A stretch of DNA of 64,000 bases from BOG-908 sp963848205 (GTDB lineage: Bacteria > Pseudomonadota > Alphaproteobacteria > Acetobacterales > Acetobacteraceae). A model generated the notes under the pieces. That model was not told the origin of the DNA. It ran no database searches and was given only the letters and a program-made list of their open reading frames with translations. Below, piece by piece: positions 17,016 to 25,820 of the stretch. A program made the translations under genes and the position numbers. The stretch is from assembly GCA_963848205.1 (NCBI GenBank), contig CAWKCV010000006.1:124001-188000 (forward strand), read 5' to 3'. Each line of letters opens with the position of its first letter. Position 1 is the stretch's first letter.

Positions 17016-17168
17016 GAAGCGACGGGTGCCCGAGCGGCGCGGGAAAGAAAATAGCGCCGTTTGCCCACCTGCCACTTTCGGGCGAAAAACACCGGCTGCA
17101 CGGCTGGGCGGGATTGGCGAGCGACGCGCCGGCGCATACGGTTGCCGGAAAATACCAGGGAGACGGCC

Positions 17169-18866
17169 ATGAACGGACATCGGGCGATTTTGGCGGCCAT
17201 GCTGTGTGCGACACCGCTGGCGGCCCACGGGCAAACGCCGCCGGCGCCGGTCTATACCAATTATGGCCTGGTGCAGGGCATGACGTCGCCGCAGGGCGTG
17301 GGCGAATGGCTGGGTATTCCGTATGCCGCGCCGCCGGTCGGCTCGCGGCGCTGGGCGGCGACCCAGCCGCCGGCCAATTTTGCCGGCACGTATCAGGCGA
17401 CGAGCTTCAGCTCCTCCTGCCCGCAAGGCGTCAGCCAGTTCGGCCGCCCGAGCATGAACGAGGATTGCCTCTATCTCAACGTGTTCGCCCCCGGCAGCGC
17501 GAAACTGCAATCCAGTGCGACGCCCCTCGCCAACCCGTCCAATTTGCCAGTGATGGTGTGGATCCATGGCGGCGCGTTCATCACCGGCGAGGGCGCGGAT
17601 TACGACGGCACCCCGCTGGTGCAGACCGGCGGCGTGATCGTCGTCACGATCAACTATCGGCTCGGCCTGCTGGGATTTCTCGCTAACACGGCGTTCGCGG
17701 CCACCGACCCGAACGGCAGCAGCGGCAATTACGGCCTGCAGGACCAGCAGGCGGCGATTGGCTGGGTCAAGCAGAACATCGCCTCGTTCGGCGGCAATCC
17801 GAACAACATCACCATCTTCGGCGAGTCCGCCGGCGGTGCCAGCGTGCAATTCCAGCTCACCAGCCCGCATCTGCCGAAAGTGCACGCGGCGATCGTCGAG
17901 AGCGGCGCCTACTCGCAGATGCTGCCGACGCTGGCGAGCGCCGAAGCCGCCGGCGCCGCAACGGCGCAGAACACGCTTGGTTGTCCCGCCGGCAGCAACG
18001 CCACCGTGGCCGCCTGCCTGCGTGCGATCCCGGCATCGACAATCGTGAGCGCGGTCAGCCCGCTCAACCTCACCGTCTCCCCGAACGTGGACGGCTACAC
18101 GCTGCCGATGGAGCCGTTGCATGCTTACGCATCAGGCCAATTCCAGCACGTGCCGGTGATCAACGGCAGCAACCACGACGAATACCGGCTGTTCGTCGGC
18201 CTGAACGACTTCGTGGGCGGCGGGCCGCTGACGCTCACCAGCTACCCGCAAGCCGTGCAGGGCGCATTCGGCAATTTCGCCTCCGTCGTGCTGGGCGTGT
18301 ATCCTGCCGCCAAATATAGCGGGCCAGCCTATCCGTGCGCGGTGACGACAGGCGCCAATCCCGCCACCGCCTGCGAGGCGAACTACGCGGAATCGGCACT
18401 GGTGACGGACTACACGTTCGCCTGCGGTGCACATCTGCTGAGCAGCCTGATGTCGCAATACACCACGGTGTATAGCTACGAGCTGAACGACCCGCATGCG
18501 CCGGACCAGTTCCTGCCGTTCGACCAGTATCTGCCCAATCTCGGCGACAGCCATGCGGCCGAGATACCCTACATATTTCCGCTGATCACCGATCCGCTGC
18601 TCGGGCTAGGGCCGGTGTCGTTCTCCACCCAGCAGCAATATCTGGCGAGCACGATGCGGTCCTACTGGACGAGCCTGGCGCGCTACGGACGGCCGCTCGC
18701 ACCGCGTGCGGGCGTCTGGCAGCCTTATAATGCAGGCCAGGCGGTGTTGAGCCTGCTGCCGCCCGCGCCGGCGCAGGAGAGCAACTTCGTGGCCGCGCAT
18801 AACTGCAATTTCTGGAAGCCGGTGCTGCTGATGCAGGCTGGGCTGCCCAGCACGACGCCTTACTGA
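17169..18866 (+). CDS. Secreted type B carboxylesterase
   Basis: A 565-residue protein with a signal peptide (about residues 1-21), the type B carboxylesterase signature EDCLYLNVFAP (98-108), oxyanion hole WIHGGAF (131-137), nucleophile Ser220 in GESAGGAS, an acidic residue in the NHDEYRLF segment and His462 in GDSHAAEIPYIF. All parts of the catalytic machinery are present and the length is normal. The family hydrolyses a broad range of carboxylic esters; here in the periplasm or outside the cell. ATG 17169 is preceded by AGGGAG. The gene is monocistronic, bounded by a complete palindromic repeat downstream. Confidence 0.9.
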   Translation: MNGHRAILAAMLCATPLAAHGQTPPAPVYTNYGLVQGMTSPQGVGEWLGIPYAAPPVGSRRWAATQPPANFAGTYQATSFSSSCPQGVSQFGRPSMNEDCLYLNVFAPGSAKLQSSATPLANPSNLPVMVWIHGGAFITGEGADYDGTPLVQTGGVIVVTINYRLGLLGFLANTAFAATDPNGSSGNYGLQDQQAAIGWVKQNIASFGGNPNNITIFGESAGGASVQFQLTSPHLPKVHAAIVESGAYSQMLPTLASAEAAGAATAQNTLGCPAGSNATVAACLRAIPASTIVSAVSPLNLTVSPNVDGYTLPMEPLHAYASGQFQHVPVINGSNHDEYRLFVGLNDFVGGGPLTLTSYPQAVQGAFGNFASVVLGVYPAAKYSGPAYPCAVTTGANPATACEANYAESALVTDYTFACGAHLLSSLMSQYTTVYSYELNDPHAPDQFLPFDQYLPNLGDSHAAEIPYIFPLITDPLLGLGPVSFSTQQQYLASTMRSYWTSLARYGRPLAPRAGVWQPYNAGQAVLSLLPPAPAQESNFVAAHNCNFWKPVLLMQAGLPSTTPY

Positions 18867-18871
18867 AAGTC

Positions 18872-18981
18872 AGCAAGACTTCTTTTTTGAAAAAAAGAAG
18901 CAAAAAACTTTTGCTCCGCTGTCGCGCGGCTCCGGGAGCAAAAGTTTTTTGGTCCTTTTTTTCAAAAAAGGACTGCTTGCT
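18872..18981. repeat. Intergenic palindromic repeat, canonical complete copy
   Basis: The best copy in the window. The left arm (18872-18915) runs AGCAAGACTTC ... AACTTTTGCT, the core (18916-18936) contains GCTGTCGCG, and the right arm (18937-18981) runs AGCAAAAGTTTTTTGGTCC ... GGACTGCTTGCT. The arms are reverse complements over most of their length, and each has its own internal hairpin. It starts 6 bases after the esterase stop. Confidence 0.92.
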
Positions 18982-19008
18982 TTCTGCCCAGTCGGGTAAT
19001 GACCAACG

Positions 19009-19341
19009 ATGACCGATATCACCGACTTTGAGCGCCTCGACATACGCGTGGGCACCATCACCGACGCGAAGCCCTTCCCAGAGGCAAAGCGCCCTGCCCT
19101 CCAGCTCTGGATCGATTTCGGCCCCGAGATCGGCATACGGCGGTCGAGCGCGCAGATCACCGTGCATTACAAGCCGGACCAGTTGATCGGCCGGCAGGTA
19201 TGCGCGGTGGTGAACCTGCCACCGCGCCAGATCGGCCCGCTGCTCAGCGAAGTGCTCACGCTCGGCATGCCGGACGAGAATGGCGAAGTTGTGCTGATCC
19301 GCCCGGATTTCGTCATACCCGATGGTGGCCGGCTTTACTGA
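19009..19341 (+). CDS. csaA: CsaA-type tRNA-binding domain protein
   Basis: A 110-residue single OB-fold protein of the EMAP/tRNA_bind family. Key elements are FERLDIRVGTI at the N-terminus, KRPALQLWIDFG, the ITVHYKPDQLIGRQV strand and VVNLPPRQIG. It is the full length of CsaA. Family members bind tRNA-like RNA, and CsaA of Bacillus is described as a chaperone with export-related activity; the role in alphaproteobacteria is not settled. It starts a three-gene run with gpt (18 bases later) and the efflux gene. Confidence 0.88.
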   Translation: MTDITDFERLDIRVGTITDAKPFPEAKRPALQLWIDFGPEIGIRRSSAQITVHYKPDQLIGRQVCAVVNLPPRQIGPLLSEVLTLGMPDENGEVVLIRPDFVIPDGGRLY

Positions 19342-19359
19342 GCGGCGCGCCGCTCCACC

Positions 19360-19842
19360 GTGACATGCTCTCCCGCCATTTACGCGACGGTCACCTGGGA
19401 CCAGTTGCATCGGGATGCGCGCAGCCTGGCCACCGGGCTGATCAGCCTCGCACCGTTCGCCGGCATCGTGGCAGTTACCCGTGGGGGGCTGATCCCGGCC
19501 GCCATCGTCGCGCGCGAGCTCGAATGCCGGCTGATCGAGACGGTGTCGGTGGCCGCCTATTCGGGTGAGGCGGGAACGCAAGGCGCACCTGTGGTGTTGA
19601 AGGCGCCCAATGCGGCCGGCGACGGCGAAGGATTTCTGATTGTGGACGACCTAGTCGATACGGGTGTGACAGCACGCCTGGTGCGGGCGATGCTGCCGCG
19701 GGCGCATTTCGCCTGCCTCTACGCCAAGCCGGCAGGCCTGCCGCATGCCGACAGTTTCGTCGCCGAAGTGCCGCAGGATACCTGGATCCTGTTCCCCTGG
19801 GATACCGCGCCGCTGTTCGTGCCGCCGCTGGCACGCCGATGA
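19360..19842 (+). CDS. gpt: Xanthine-guanine phosphoribosyltransferase
   Basis: A 160-residue PRTase very similar in layout to E. coli Gpt: VTWDQLHRDARSLA near the N-terminus, VAVTRGGLIPAAIVAREL, the PRPP-binding loop FLIVDDLVDTGVTA and the C-terminal PQDTWILFPWDTAPLFVPP. It salvages xanthine and guanine to XMP and GMP. The start is taken as GTG 19360, which places the conserved VTW segment at the usual distance. Its stop overlaps the start of the efflux gene (ATGA, 19839-19842). Confidence 0.9.
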   Translation: MTCSPAIYATVTWDQLHRDARSLATGLISLAPFAGIVAVTRGGLIPAAIVARELECRLIETVSVAAYSGEAGTQGAPVVLKAPNAAGDGEGFLIVDDLVDTGVTARLVRAMLPRAHFACLYAKPAGLPHADSFVAEVPQDTWILFPWDTAPLFVPPLARR

Positions 19843-21068
19843 GCCGCACACAGGCGATCGGGCGGGGCCTTCCCATCCCGGGTTGGCTGCCAATCCTGCT
19901 CGGCTTTCTGCAAGCCGTGGGCCCGATCTCGACGGACATGTATCTGCCGGCGTTCCCTGCCATCGAGGCGAGCCTGCACTCGGCCGCCGGCACCGCGCAG
20001 ATCACGCTCGGCACCTGGATATTGGGACTCTCGCTCGGACAACTGGTGCAGGGCGCGCTGGCCGACCGTTTCGGGCGCCGGGCACCGTTGCTGCTCGGCA
20101 CGATGATCTACACGATCGGCTCGGTGGGATGCGCGCTGTCGCCGTCCATCGCGTTTCTGTCCGCCTGGCGGTTCGTGGCGGCGTTCGGCGCGTCGGCCAG
20201 CATGGTGGTCCCGCGCGCGATCGTGCGCGACGTGACGGAGGGGCACGGCGCGGCGCGCGTGATGGCGCAGCTCATCCTGGTGCTGGGGGCAGCGCCGATC
20301 CTGGCGCCGTCGCTCGGCGGCCTGGTGCTGCAATGGGCGGATTGGCGGGCGATCTTCTGGATCAATGCCGGCTACGGGCTGCTGGCGCTGTTCTTCGCGT
20401 TCCGGCGCCTGCCGGACACGCTGGACGCGGCGTCGCGCGTGCGTATCCATGCGGGCGAGATGCTGCGCCGTTATGGGCACATACTCGGCGAGCGCGGCTT
20501 CCTGTCGCACGCGTTGATGATGTCGTTTTACGCGTTCGCGCTGTTCGCCTATCTCGGCGGGTCGCCCGACGTGTTCGAAGGCCATTACGGCTTGAGTCCA
20601 GGCCGTTATGCGATCGTGTTTGGCACAATCGCAGCCAGCTACATCGCCGCCTCGCAACTCAACACGCGCGTCATCCGCCGCTTCGACCTGCACGGCACGC
20701 TATCACGCACGAGCTGGCTGTATCTCGCGCTCGCGATCATCCTCGTCGGCATGGCGCTGCTGGACGTGCCGGCGTTGATGCTGGGCGCTGGGCTGGCGGT
20801 GACACAGGCCCTCACCGGAATATTGAACCCGACCGCGACGGTGGGCGCCCTGCGGCACCATGGCGCACATGCGGGCAGCGCTTCGGCGGTGTTGGGCACG
20901 ATGCAGTTTTTCATCGGCGCCAGCAGCGGATTTCTGGTGGGATGGCTGACGGACGGGACCGCGATGCCGATGGTGGGGCTGATGCTCGGCGGGGCAATAC
21001 TAGCGAAAATTGCAGATTTATGCAGGCCGGAGAGCCGGGTTTCGCGAAGGCAGGCAGTCCTTTCTTAA
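19839..21068 (+). CDS. Bcr/CflA-family multidrug MFS transporter
   Basis: A 409-residue inner-membrane protein with about 12 hydrophobic helices. The first has ISTDMYLPAFPAI, the hallmark of the Bcr/CflA drug:H+ antiporter subfamily (DHA1). The loop 2-3 motif A appears as GALADRFGRRAPLLLG and the helix 5 region as LGAAPILAPSLGGLV. Substrates in the family include bicyclomycin, chloramphenicol and sulfonamides; the specificity here is unknown. It is coupled to gpt through an ATGA overlap. The C-terminus ends QAVLS, resembling the AVLF tail specified by the palindromic repeat, so a repeat remnant may form the stop. Confidence 0.88.
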   Translation: MSRTQAIGRGLPIPGWLPILLGFLQAVGPISTDMYLPAFPAIEASLHSAAGTAQITLGTWILGLSLGQLVQGALADRFGRRAPLLLGTMIYTIGSVGCALSPSIAFLSAWRFVAAFGASASMVVPRAIVRDVTEGHGAARVMAQLILVLGAAPILAPSLGGLVLQWADWRAIFWINAGYGLLALFFAFRRLPDTLDAASRVRIHAGEMLRRYGHILGERGFLSHALMMSFYAFALFAYLGGSPDVFEGHYGLSPGRYAIVFGTIAASYIAASQLNTRVIRRFDLHGTLSRTSWLYLALAIILVGMALLDVPALMLGAGLAVTQALTGILNPTATVGALRHHGAHAGSASAVLGTMQFFIGASSGFLVGWLTDGTAMPMVGLMLGGAILAKIADLCRPESRVSRRQAVLS

Positions 21069-21069
21069 G

Positions 21070-21088
21070 TTGGGGTCTGCAACCCCAA
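21070..21088. terminator. Hairpin between convergent genes, probable terminator
   Basis: TTGGGGT and ACCCCAA pair perfectly around CTGCA, directly after the efflux-gene stop and before the end of the convergent cupin gene. There is no clear T-run on either strand, so intrinsic termination is only probable. Confidence 0.45.
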
Positions 21089-21098
21089 ACCCCGAGTG

Positions 21099-21731
21099 TT
21101 AGCCGACTTCGAGCGGCGGCCCCACATGTTCCAGACCGAACTCACGCATCAACGCATCGCCGCTGACCGTGCCAGCGGTGTATTTTCCTGGTGTTCCACG
21201 TGCGGCTGAGGCTGCGAAGAACGCCTCCATCTTGCCGGCCGGTGCAAAACTAATCAGCAGCCGCCCGGTGCTGTTGCCGACATAGGCCCAGGCATGAGGA
21301 AGGCCTTTCGGCCCCAGAACGCAGTCACCGGCCTTGAGCGACACGCGATGGCCCGAGACCTCCACGTCGTATTCGCCTTCAAGCACGAAGAACAGTTCGT
21401 CCTCGTTATGGTGTATATGACGTGGCGGCCCGCCTTTCGCGTGATTCTTCTGTTCCATCACGAAAAGCGCGCCTGCAGTGTCCTTGGTAAGAACCTTATA
21501 GGTTGTCGAGCTGATGCCGATCGAGCGTGTTTTCAGCTCGCGATCCTGACCGGTTGGAACGACTTCCGGCAGCGCGCCGATTTTCTCGTCTGCGCGAGCG
21601 CCGCTATTCCCATTGGCGCGAGCGCCGCTATTCCCATTGGCGCGAGCGCCGCTATTCCCATTGGCGCGGGCGCTGGCTGCCAGGACGGGCAGCGCGAGCA
21701 GGAGCAGGTTACGACGTTCAATCGACGGCAT
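21099..21731 (-). CDS. Exported cupin-domain protein with N-terminal tandem repeat
   Basis: A 210-residue protein. A signal-like segment (RRNLLLLALPVLAASARA, 6-23) is followed by three copies of ARANGNSG and then a single cupin barrel. The barrel has motif 1 as H105, H107, E112 and G119 (HIHHNEDELFFVLEG) and motif 2 as G135 ... P141-K-G143 ... H146, so the metal ligands are complete. The fold covers dioxygenases, isomerases and sugar- or signal-binding proteins, and function cannot be assigned. ATG 21731 is preferred over one at 21761 because it starts directly at the basic N-region of the signal. The repeat of 24-bp units suggests length variation between strains. Confidence 0.72.
   Translation of the reverse strand: MPSIERRNLLLLALPVLAASARANGNSGARANGNSGARANGNSGARADEKIGALPEVVPTGQDRELKTRSIGISSTTYKVLTKDTAGALFVMEQKNHAKGGPPRHIHHNEDELFFVLEGEYDVEVSGHRVSLKAGDCVLGPKGLPHAWAYVGNSTGRLLISFAPAGKMEAFFAASAARGTPGKYTAGTVSGDALMREFGLEHVGPPLEVG
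21592..21663. repeat. Tandem repeat, three 24-bp units in the cupin gene
   Basis: Three identical copies of a 24-bp unit beginning GCGCGAGCGCCGCTATTC, followed by a partial fourth. Because 24 is a multiple of three, it encodes ARANGNSG three times without breaking the frame. Confidence 0.95.
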
Positions 21732-21784
21732 GACAGACCACCCGGATTGTTCGTCAAGCACTCACACGGACATCCATGAAAGGC

Positions 21785-21862
21785 AAGAAGTTGTTTCAAA
21801 CAAGGACCAAACTCATGATTGCTTGCTTCTTTTCTTCCAAAAAGCAGGCCTGCCCTTGCTCA
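21785..21862. repeat. Degenerate palindromic repeat remnant
   Basis: Contains TTGTTTCAAACAAGGACCAAA, split here as TTGTTTCAAACAA plus GGACCAAA, and then GCTTGCTTCTTTTCTTCCAAA. These resemble the two arms in order, but with many changes. It lies between the cupin start and the MATE stop. Confidence 0.4.
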
Positions 21863-23290
21863 GCCCCTGGCAGAAACCACAGCCGGCACACGATCCCTCT
21901 CGCGCGGGTACCGCGTCGCCGAATACACCCACACGAAACTGCCGACGCCGACGAGCACGTTTGAAACACAGATGCCAAGCAGCACACCCGCGGCGCCGAA
22001 CAGACGGCCGCCGATCCAGGCGACGGGAACGTTGACGACAAGCGTCCGTGCGACCGAAATGGCAACGGCTGCGAGCGGGCGGTTGAGTCCGTTGAACGCG
22101 GCGTTTGCGATGGCGATAAAGCCGCCCGGCCCGTAGCTGATTGGCACGAGTGCCAGATACATCGTCATTGAGGCGACGACGGCAGTGTCGTGGGTGAACA
22201 GGCGGGCGATCCAGAAGCGGCCGACATAGAGCACTGCCGCGAGCAGGGCGCCAAAGCCGGCGCAGAACCAGGCGGTCACGCGCATTGCCTCGCGCACGCG
22301 TGTGATCCGCGCGGGCCCGGAGTTCTGGCCGGCGAACGGGTTCATCACCGCCGACAGCGCGAAGAACAGCACCATCGCCATCGCCTCCACCCGCCCGCCA
22401 AGGCTGAAGCCGGCGACCACCAGCGGGCCGTAACCCGAGAGGAGGCGGGTGATGACGCCGGTGGCAAACGGAATGACGGCGTTCGTGCCGGCCGCCGGCA
22501 GGCCCACGCGCAGGATTCGTCTGGTGGAGACGAGAAAGGCGTCCAGCCGCATCTGGTCGAACGAAAGCAGATCCAGCTGTTCCAGCCGCCAGACGGTGGC
22601 AGCCAGCAACGGCACCCAGGCGGCCAGGCTGGCAAGCGGCGCGCCGACCAGCCCCAGGCCAGGAATGTTGAACACGCCCAGGATGAGGAATGGCGCGAAA
22701 GCCAGGTTCAGCAGCGAGGAGGCGACCATGGCGGTGCCCTGGAAGGTGGCGTCGCCGGCGGCACGGGCGGCGCTGAGGCCGACCTGAGCGACCAGGATCA
22801 GCACCACGCTGGGAAACCACACGCGGAGATAGAGCGCGATCAGCGGCACGATGTCGGGGCCCGCACCCAGAAGCCGGGCCAGCCAGCCGGCCGTCGCCAT
22901 GCCGGCCACGGCGAACGCGGCGCCGACAAGCGCGGTCAGGATGAGCGAGTCGGCGACAAGGCGCGGCACGCCCGCCTCCTGGTTGCCGAGTGCGCGGGCA
23001 ATGACGCTGGAGGTGCCGGCGCTCAGCCCGATCGACACGCTGAGCACCACCATGGTGATCGGGAATGCAAACCCGGCGGCCGCCAAGGCTTGGGGGCCGA
23101 GCCGGCTGATGAACCACGCCTCGGCCAGCCGGTAGGCGAACAGGGCGAGGATACCCCAGGCGACCGGAATGGTGAGGTGCATCAGAAGCGGGCCCACGGC
23201 CCCTTCAGTCATTGATTTGCGTGCAGAGCTGGAGCGGGAAGAGCTGAAGCGGGCGAGAGGTCGTGGCACGCGCGCGAGCCTAGAAGCCAT
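21860..23290 (-). CDS. MATE-family efflux transporter
   Basis: A polytopic inner-membrane protein of about 450-476 residues with 12 predicted helices. The characteristic start MTEGAVGPLLMHLTIPVAWGI ends in a helix, split here as MTEGAVGPLL and MHLTIPVAWG. RLAEAWFISRLGPQALAAAG and the mid-protein ARAAGDATFQGTAM also fit MATE/DinF-type Na+- or H+-coupled exporters. Substrates are probably cationic drugs or metabolites. The true start is uncertain: ATG 23290 is used here, but 23212 (giving MTEGAVG, 450 residues) is equally plausible and neither has a good Shine-Dalgarno. The gene is divergent from the 23396 membrane gene. Confidence 0.85.
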   Translation of the reverse strand: MASRLARVPRPLARFSSSRSSSARKSMTEGAVGPLLMHLTIPVAWGILALFAYRLAEAWFISRLGPQALAAAGFAFPITMVVLSVSIGLSAGTSSVIARALGNQEAGVPRLVADSLILTALVGAAFAVAGMATAGWLARLLGAGPDIVPLIALYLRVWFPSVVLILVAQVGLSAARAAGDATFQGTAMVASSLLNLAFAPFLILGVFNIPGLGLVGAPLASLAAWVPLLAATVWRLEQLDLLSFDQMRLDAFLVSTRRILRVGLPAAGTNAVIPFATGVITRLLSGYGPLVVAGFSLGGRVEAMAMVLFFALSAVMNPFAGQNSGPARITRVREAMRVTAWFCAGFGALLAAVLYVGRFWIARLFTHDTAVVASMTMYLALVPISYGPGGFIAIANAAFNGLNRPLAAVAISVARTLVVNVPVAWIGGRLFGAAGVLLGICVSNVLVGVGSFVWVYSATRYPRERDRVPAVVSARG

Positions 23291-23395
23291 GTCGGCCGGG
23301 TGGAAGCGTTGCGGCGGAAGGTGGGCCATGCGTGCCGGCAGTTTGATCGCCCGCCGCTTGTTTGATGATGCGCGCGCGCATGGCATCAGACGGCG

Positions 23396-24199
23396 ATGCA
23401 CGCCTTGCTCGCCCATGCCTATCACCTGGCCCTGCACGGCCTGGATATCCTGACCCGCCCGGTGTTCCTGTGCGGCGCCGTTTCGCTCGTCGTGGCACTC
23501 GGCGGGCGGCTGGCCGGGCTCGCCCGCCATCCGCGCGGCGCGGCGCTTGTCGCCGGTGTCTCGGTGCTGAGCGGGTGGCTGCTGCTCGACCCGGCTTGGG
23601 CAAGCTGGCCGCTGCCGCCGCTCGCACGCCTGCCCGGCCTAGGGTTGATCGCTCTAAGCGCCCTCCTGTGGCGCGGACCACGGGCCATGATCGCAATGTC
23701 GGCCGTCGCCGCATGGTGGCTGCGCGGCGCGCCGTGGGATGGGCCGGGCTTACTGTTTTGCCTGCCGGTTTTTCTAGGAATTGCGGCCGCCTTGATGCTG
23801 ACGCGACGCGCCGCGCGGGCCGATGCCGGTTGGGGCCATGCCGCGGCCTCCATGGCGCTCGCGCTGTCGCTCCTGCCGGCGGGCGCCGCAGCGCATTGGG
23901 CGCAGGCGAGCCTGCCACTGCTGCTTGCCGCGCTGGCGCTGCCGGGCGTGGAGGGTGTCGGCACCATTTTGCCCATCTTGACCGTGATGCTGGCGGCCGA
24001 CGCGCTTGTCGCGTCCGACCGCGGGCTGCTCATCCCGGTCGATGTCGCCTGCCTGACACCGCTGCTCGCCTGGCCGCTGACACGCACGCTGGCAACGAGG
24101 CTCGGCCGCGCAGGCCCGGCGTCCGCGGCATTGCTGGCGGCGGGGCTTTGCACCGGCCTGGTGTGGGTGGTGCGGCTGGCGATGTGGGGACCCGCTTGA
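23396..24199 (+). CDS. Polytopic membrane protein of unknown function
   Basis: Not recognised. 267 residues, mostly hydrophobic, with seven or eight likely helices separated by short Arg-rich loops (for example LTRRAARADAGWG). It is very rich in Leu and Ala and has no soluble domain or recognisable motif. It precedes psd by 33 bases on the same strand and may belong to the phospholipid operon, so a membrane-lipid connection is possible but is inference from position only. Confidence 0.6.
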   Translation: MHALLAHAYHLALHGLDILTRPVFLCGAVSLVVALGGRLAGLARHPRGAALVAGVSVLSGWLLLDPAWASWPLPPLARLPGLGLIALSALLWRGPRAMIAMSAVAAWWLRGAPWDGPGLLFCLPVFLGIAAALMLTRRAARADAGWGHAAASMALALSLLPAGAAAHWAQASLPLLLAALALPGVEGVGTILPILTVMLAADALVASDRGLLIPVDVACLTPLLAWPLTRTLATRLGRAGPASAALLAAGLCTGLVWVVRLAMWGPA

Positions 24200-24232
24200 C
24201 CCTGAACGGGTAAGCTCGCATCACGCTGACCC

Positions 24233-24901
24233 ATGGCCCTTCTCGAGACGATGCGGCTGGTGCTGTCCCCGCCGCACCGGGCCGGACAACCCTTCATCGC
24301 CGCCGGCGGGGCCGTGGCCGTGGCCGGCCTGTTCATCGGCTGGCCGGCATTCTGGCTGGGCGTGTTCTTCGCCGGCTTCTGCCTGTATTTTTTCCGTGAC
24401 CCCGAGCGCGTGGCATCGCCCATTGCCGGCGCCGTGCTCTCCGGCGCCGACGGCCGCGTCGTCTCCGTCGAGCTCGCCATCCCGCCGGCCGACCTGCTGC
24501 TGGGCGACGCGCCGCGCTGGAGGGTGGCGACTTTCCTGTCGATCCTGAACGTGCATGTGAACCGCCTGCCGGTCGGCGGCACCGTCACGCGCATCGCCTA
24601 CCACAAAGGCCAGTTCCTCAACGCCAGCGTGGACAAGGCGAGCGAGCTGAACGAGCGCAACGCACTGGCCATCCGCACGGCCGGCGGCCAGGACGTGGCG
24701 GTGGTGCAGATCGCCGGCCTGGTGGCGCGGCGTATCCTCTGCGAGGTGCGCCCGGGCGATGTGGTGCATGGCGGCGCGCGGTTCGGCCTGATCCGCTTCG
24801 GCAGCCGCACGGACGTGTATCTGCCGCCGGGCGTGGAACCGCTGGTGGCGGTTGGACAGACGATGGTAGGCGGCGAGACCGTGCTGGCGCGCTTGCCGTG
24901 A
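24233..24901 (+). CDS. psd: Phosphatidylserine decarboxylase proenzyme
   Basis: A 222-residue short-form decarboxylase. An N-terminal membrane segment (about 20-53) ends in YFFRDPERV, followed by SGADGRVVSVE, ATFLSILNVHVNRLPV and the self-cleavage site IRFGSRTDVYLP. Cleavage between Gly190 and Ser191 would make the pyruvoyl cofactor on the alpha chain. It converts phosphatidylserine to phosphatidylethanolamine at the inner membrane. The next gene, pssA, supplies the substrate and overlaps by four bases (GTGA), so the two steps are translationally coupled. Confidence 0.93.
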   Translation: MALLETMRLVLSPPHRAGQPFIAAGGAVAVAGLFIGWPAFWLGVFFAGFCLYFFRDPERVASPIAGAVLSGADGRVVSVELAIPPADLLLGDAPRWRVATFLSILNVHVNRLPVGGTVTRIAYHKGQFLNASVDKASELNERNALAIRTAGGQDVAVVQIAGLVARRILCEVRPGDVVHGGARFGLIRFGSRTDVYLPPGVEPLVAVGQTMVGGETVLARLP

Positions 24902-25707
24902 ACCAGATGCCGCCCCGGCAAAGCCAGCGGCGGCGGCGCACGCGGCCGCGCTACAAAGGCCCGTCATTCAACCGGATGATGCCCAACCTGCTGACCATGC
25001 TGGGCTTGTGCGCCGGCCTGACTTCGATGCGCTACGCGCTCGATGCGCGCTGGCAGGCGGCCGCTCTCGCCGTGGTGGTGGCCGCCATCATCGACGGGCT
25101 GGACGGTCGGCTGGCGCGGCTGCTGAAAGCCACTTCCCGCTTCGGTGCGGAGTTCGACAGCCTTTCCGATTTCTGCTGCTTCGGCGTGGCGCCGCCGATG
25201 ATCCTCTACATCTGGTCGCTGCATGGCTCCAGCCGCTTCGCCTTCGTGCCCTGCCTGCTGTTCGCGGTGTGCATGGCGCTGCGGCTCGCTCGCTTCAACG
25301 CGGCCATCGAGGCCAGCCCGAAACCCGCCTACGCGCAAAGCTTCTTCACCGGCGTGCCGGCCCCGGCGGGCGCCGGACTGGTATTGCTGCCTCTGTTTCT
25401 ATGGCTCGAAGCCGTGGAACAGGGCTGGGTGCGCCTCGCCAACGCCGCACAATATCCGGGCTTCGTGGCCGCCATGCTGGTGGGCACATCGCTGCTGCTC
25501 GTCTCCCGCCTGCCGGTGTGGAGTTTCAAGAACTTCAAGGTGCCGGCCGAGTATGTGCTGGCGCTGCTGCTGGGCACCGGGCTGTTCGCGGCTTTGCTGA
25601 TGGCCGATCCGTGGCTGGCATTGGCGGCGGCCGGGGTCATCTATGTGTTGATGTTGCCGTTTAGCGTGCGGAGTTTTCGGCGGTTAAGGGCGGAAGCGGA
25701 GGAGTAA
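24898..25707 (+). CDS. pssA: CDP-diacylglycerol-serine O-phosphatidyltransferase
   Basis: A 269-residue membrane protein with the CDP-alcohol phosphotransferase signature DGLDGRLAR ... GAEFDSLSD (D-G-x2-A-R-x8-G-x3-D-x3-D; one Asp-Gly pair precedes) near residues 66-91, a basic N-terminus (QRRRRTRPRYKG) and about eight helices. It makes phosphatidylserine from CDP-diacylglycerol and serine. The start is GTG 24898, overlapping the psd stop. Psd and PssA together give the phosphatidylethanolamine pathway. Confidence 0.93.
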   Translation: MNQMPPRQSQRRRRTRPRYKGPSFNRMMPNLLTMLGLCAGLTSMRYALDARWQAAALAVVVAAIIDGLDGRLARLLKATSRFGAEFDSLSDFCCFGVAPPMILYIWSLHGSSRFAFVPCLLFAVCMALRLARFNAAIEASPKPAYAQSFFTGVPAPAGAGLVLLPLFLWLEAVEQGWVRLANAAQYPGFVAAMLVGTSLLLVSRLPVWSFKNFKVPAEYVLALLLGTGLFAALLMADPWLALAAAGVIYVLMLPFSVRSFRRLRAEAEE

Positions 25708-25757
25708 GCAGTCCTTTATATGCCTGACAGTCGCGCCGTGGTACATGCAGGCAAACA

Positions 25758-25804
25758 AGCAAAAGTCTTTTGCGTCTTTTCTTCAGAAAAGAAGATTCTT
25801 CCTT
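25758..25804. repeat. Intergenic palindromic repeat, right arm only
   Basis: AGCAAAAGTCTTTTGCGTC followed by the hairpin TCTTTTCTTCAGAAAAGA. It lies between pssA and the acyl-CoA dehydrogenase gene and ends shortly before the latter's Shine-Dalgarno. Confidence 0.75.
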
Positions 25805-25820
25805 CTTGGAGTTGCCCCCG

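Noticed and set aside
17071..17087. TTTCG-GG-CGAAA palindrome between murI and the carboxylesterase as an operator
   Set aside because: Only five bases per arm, expected by chance in a 150-bp gap; no promoter boxes could be aligned to it.
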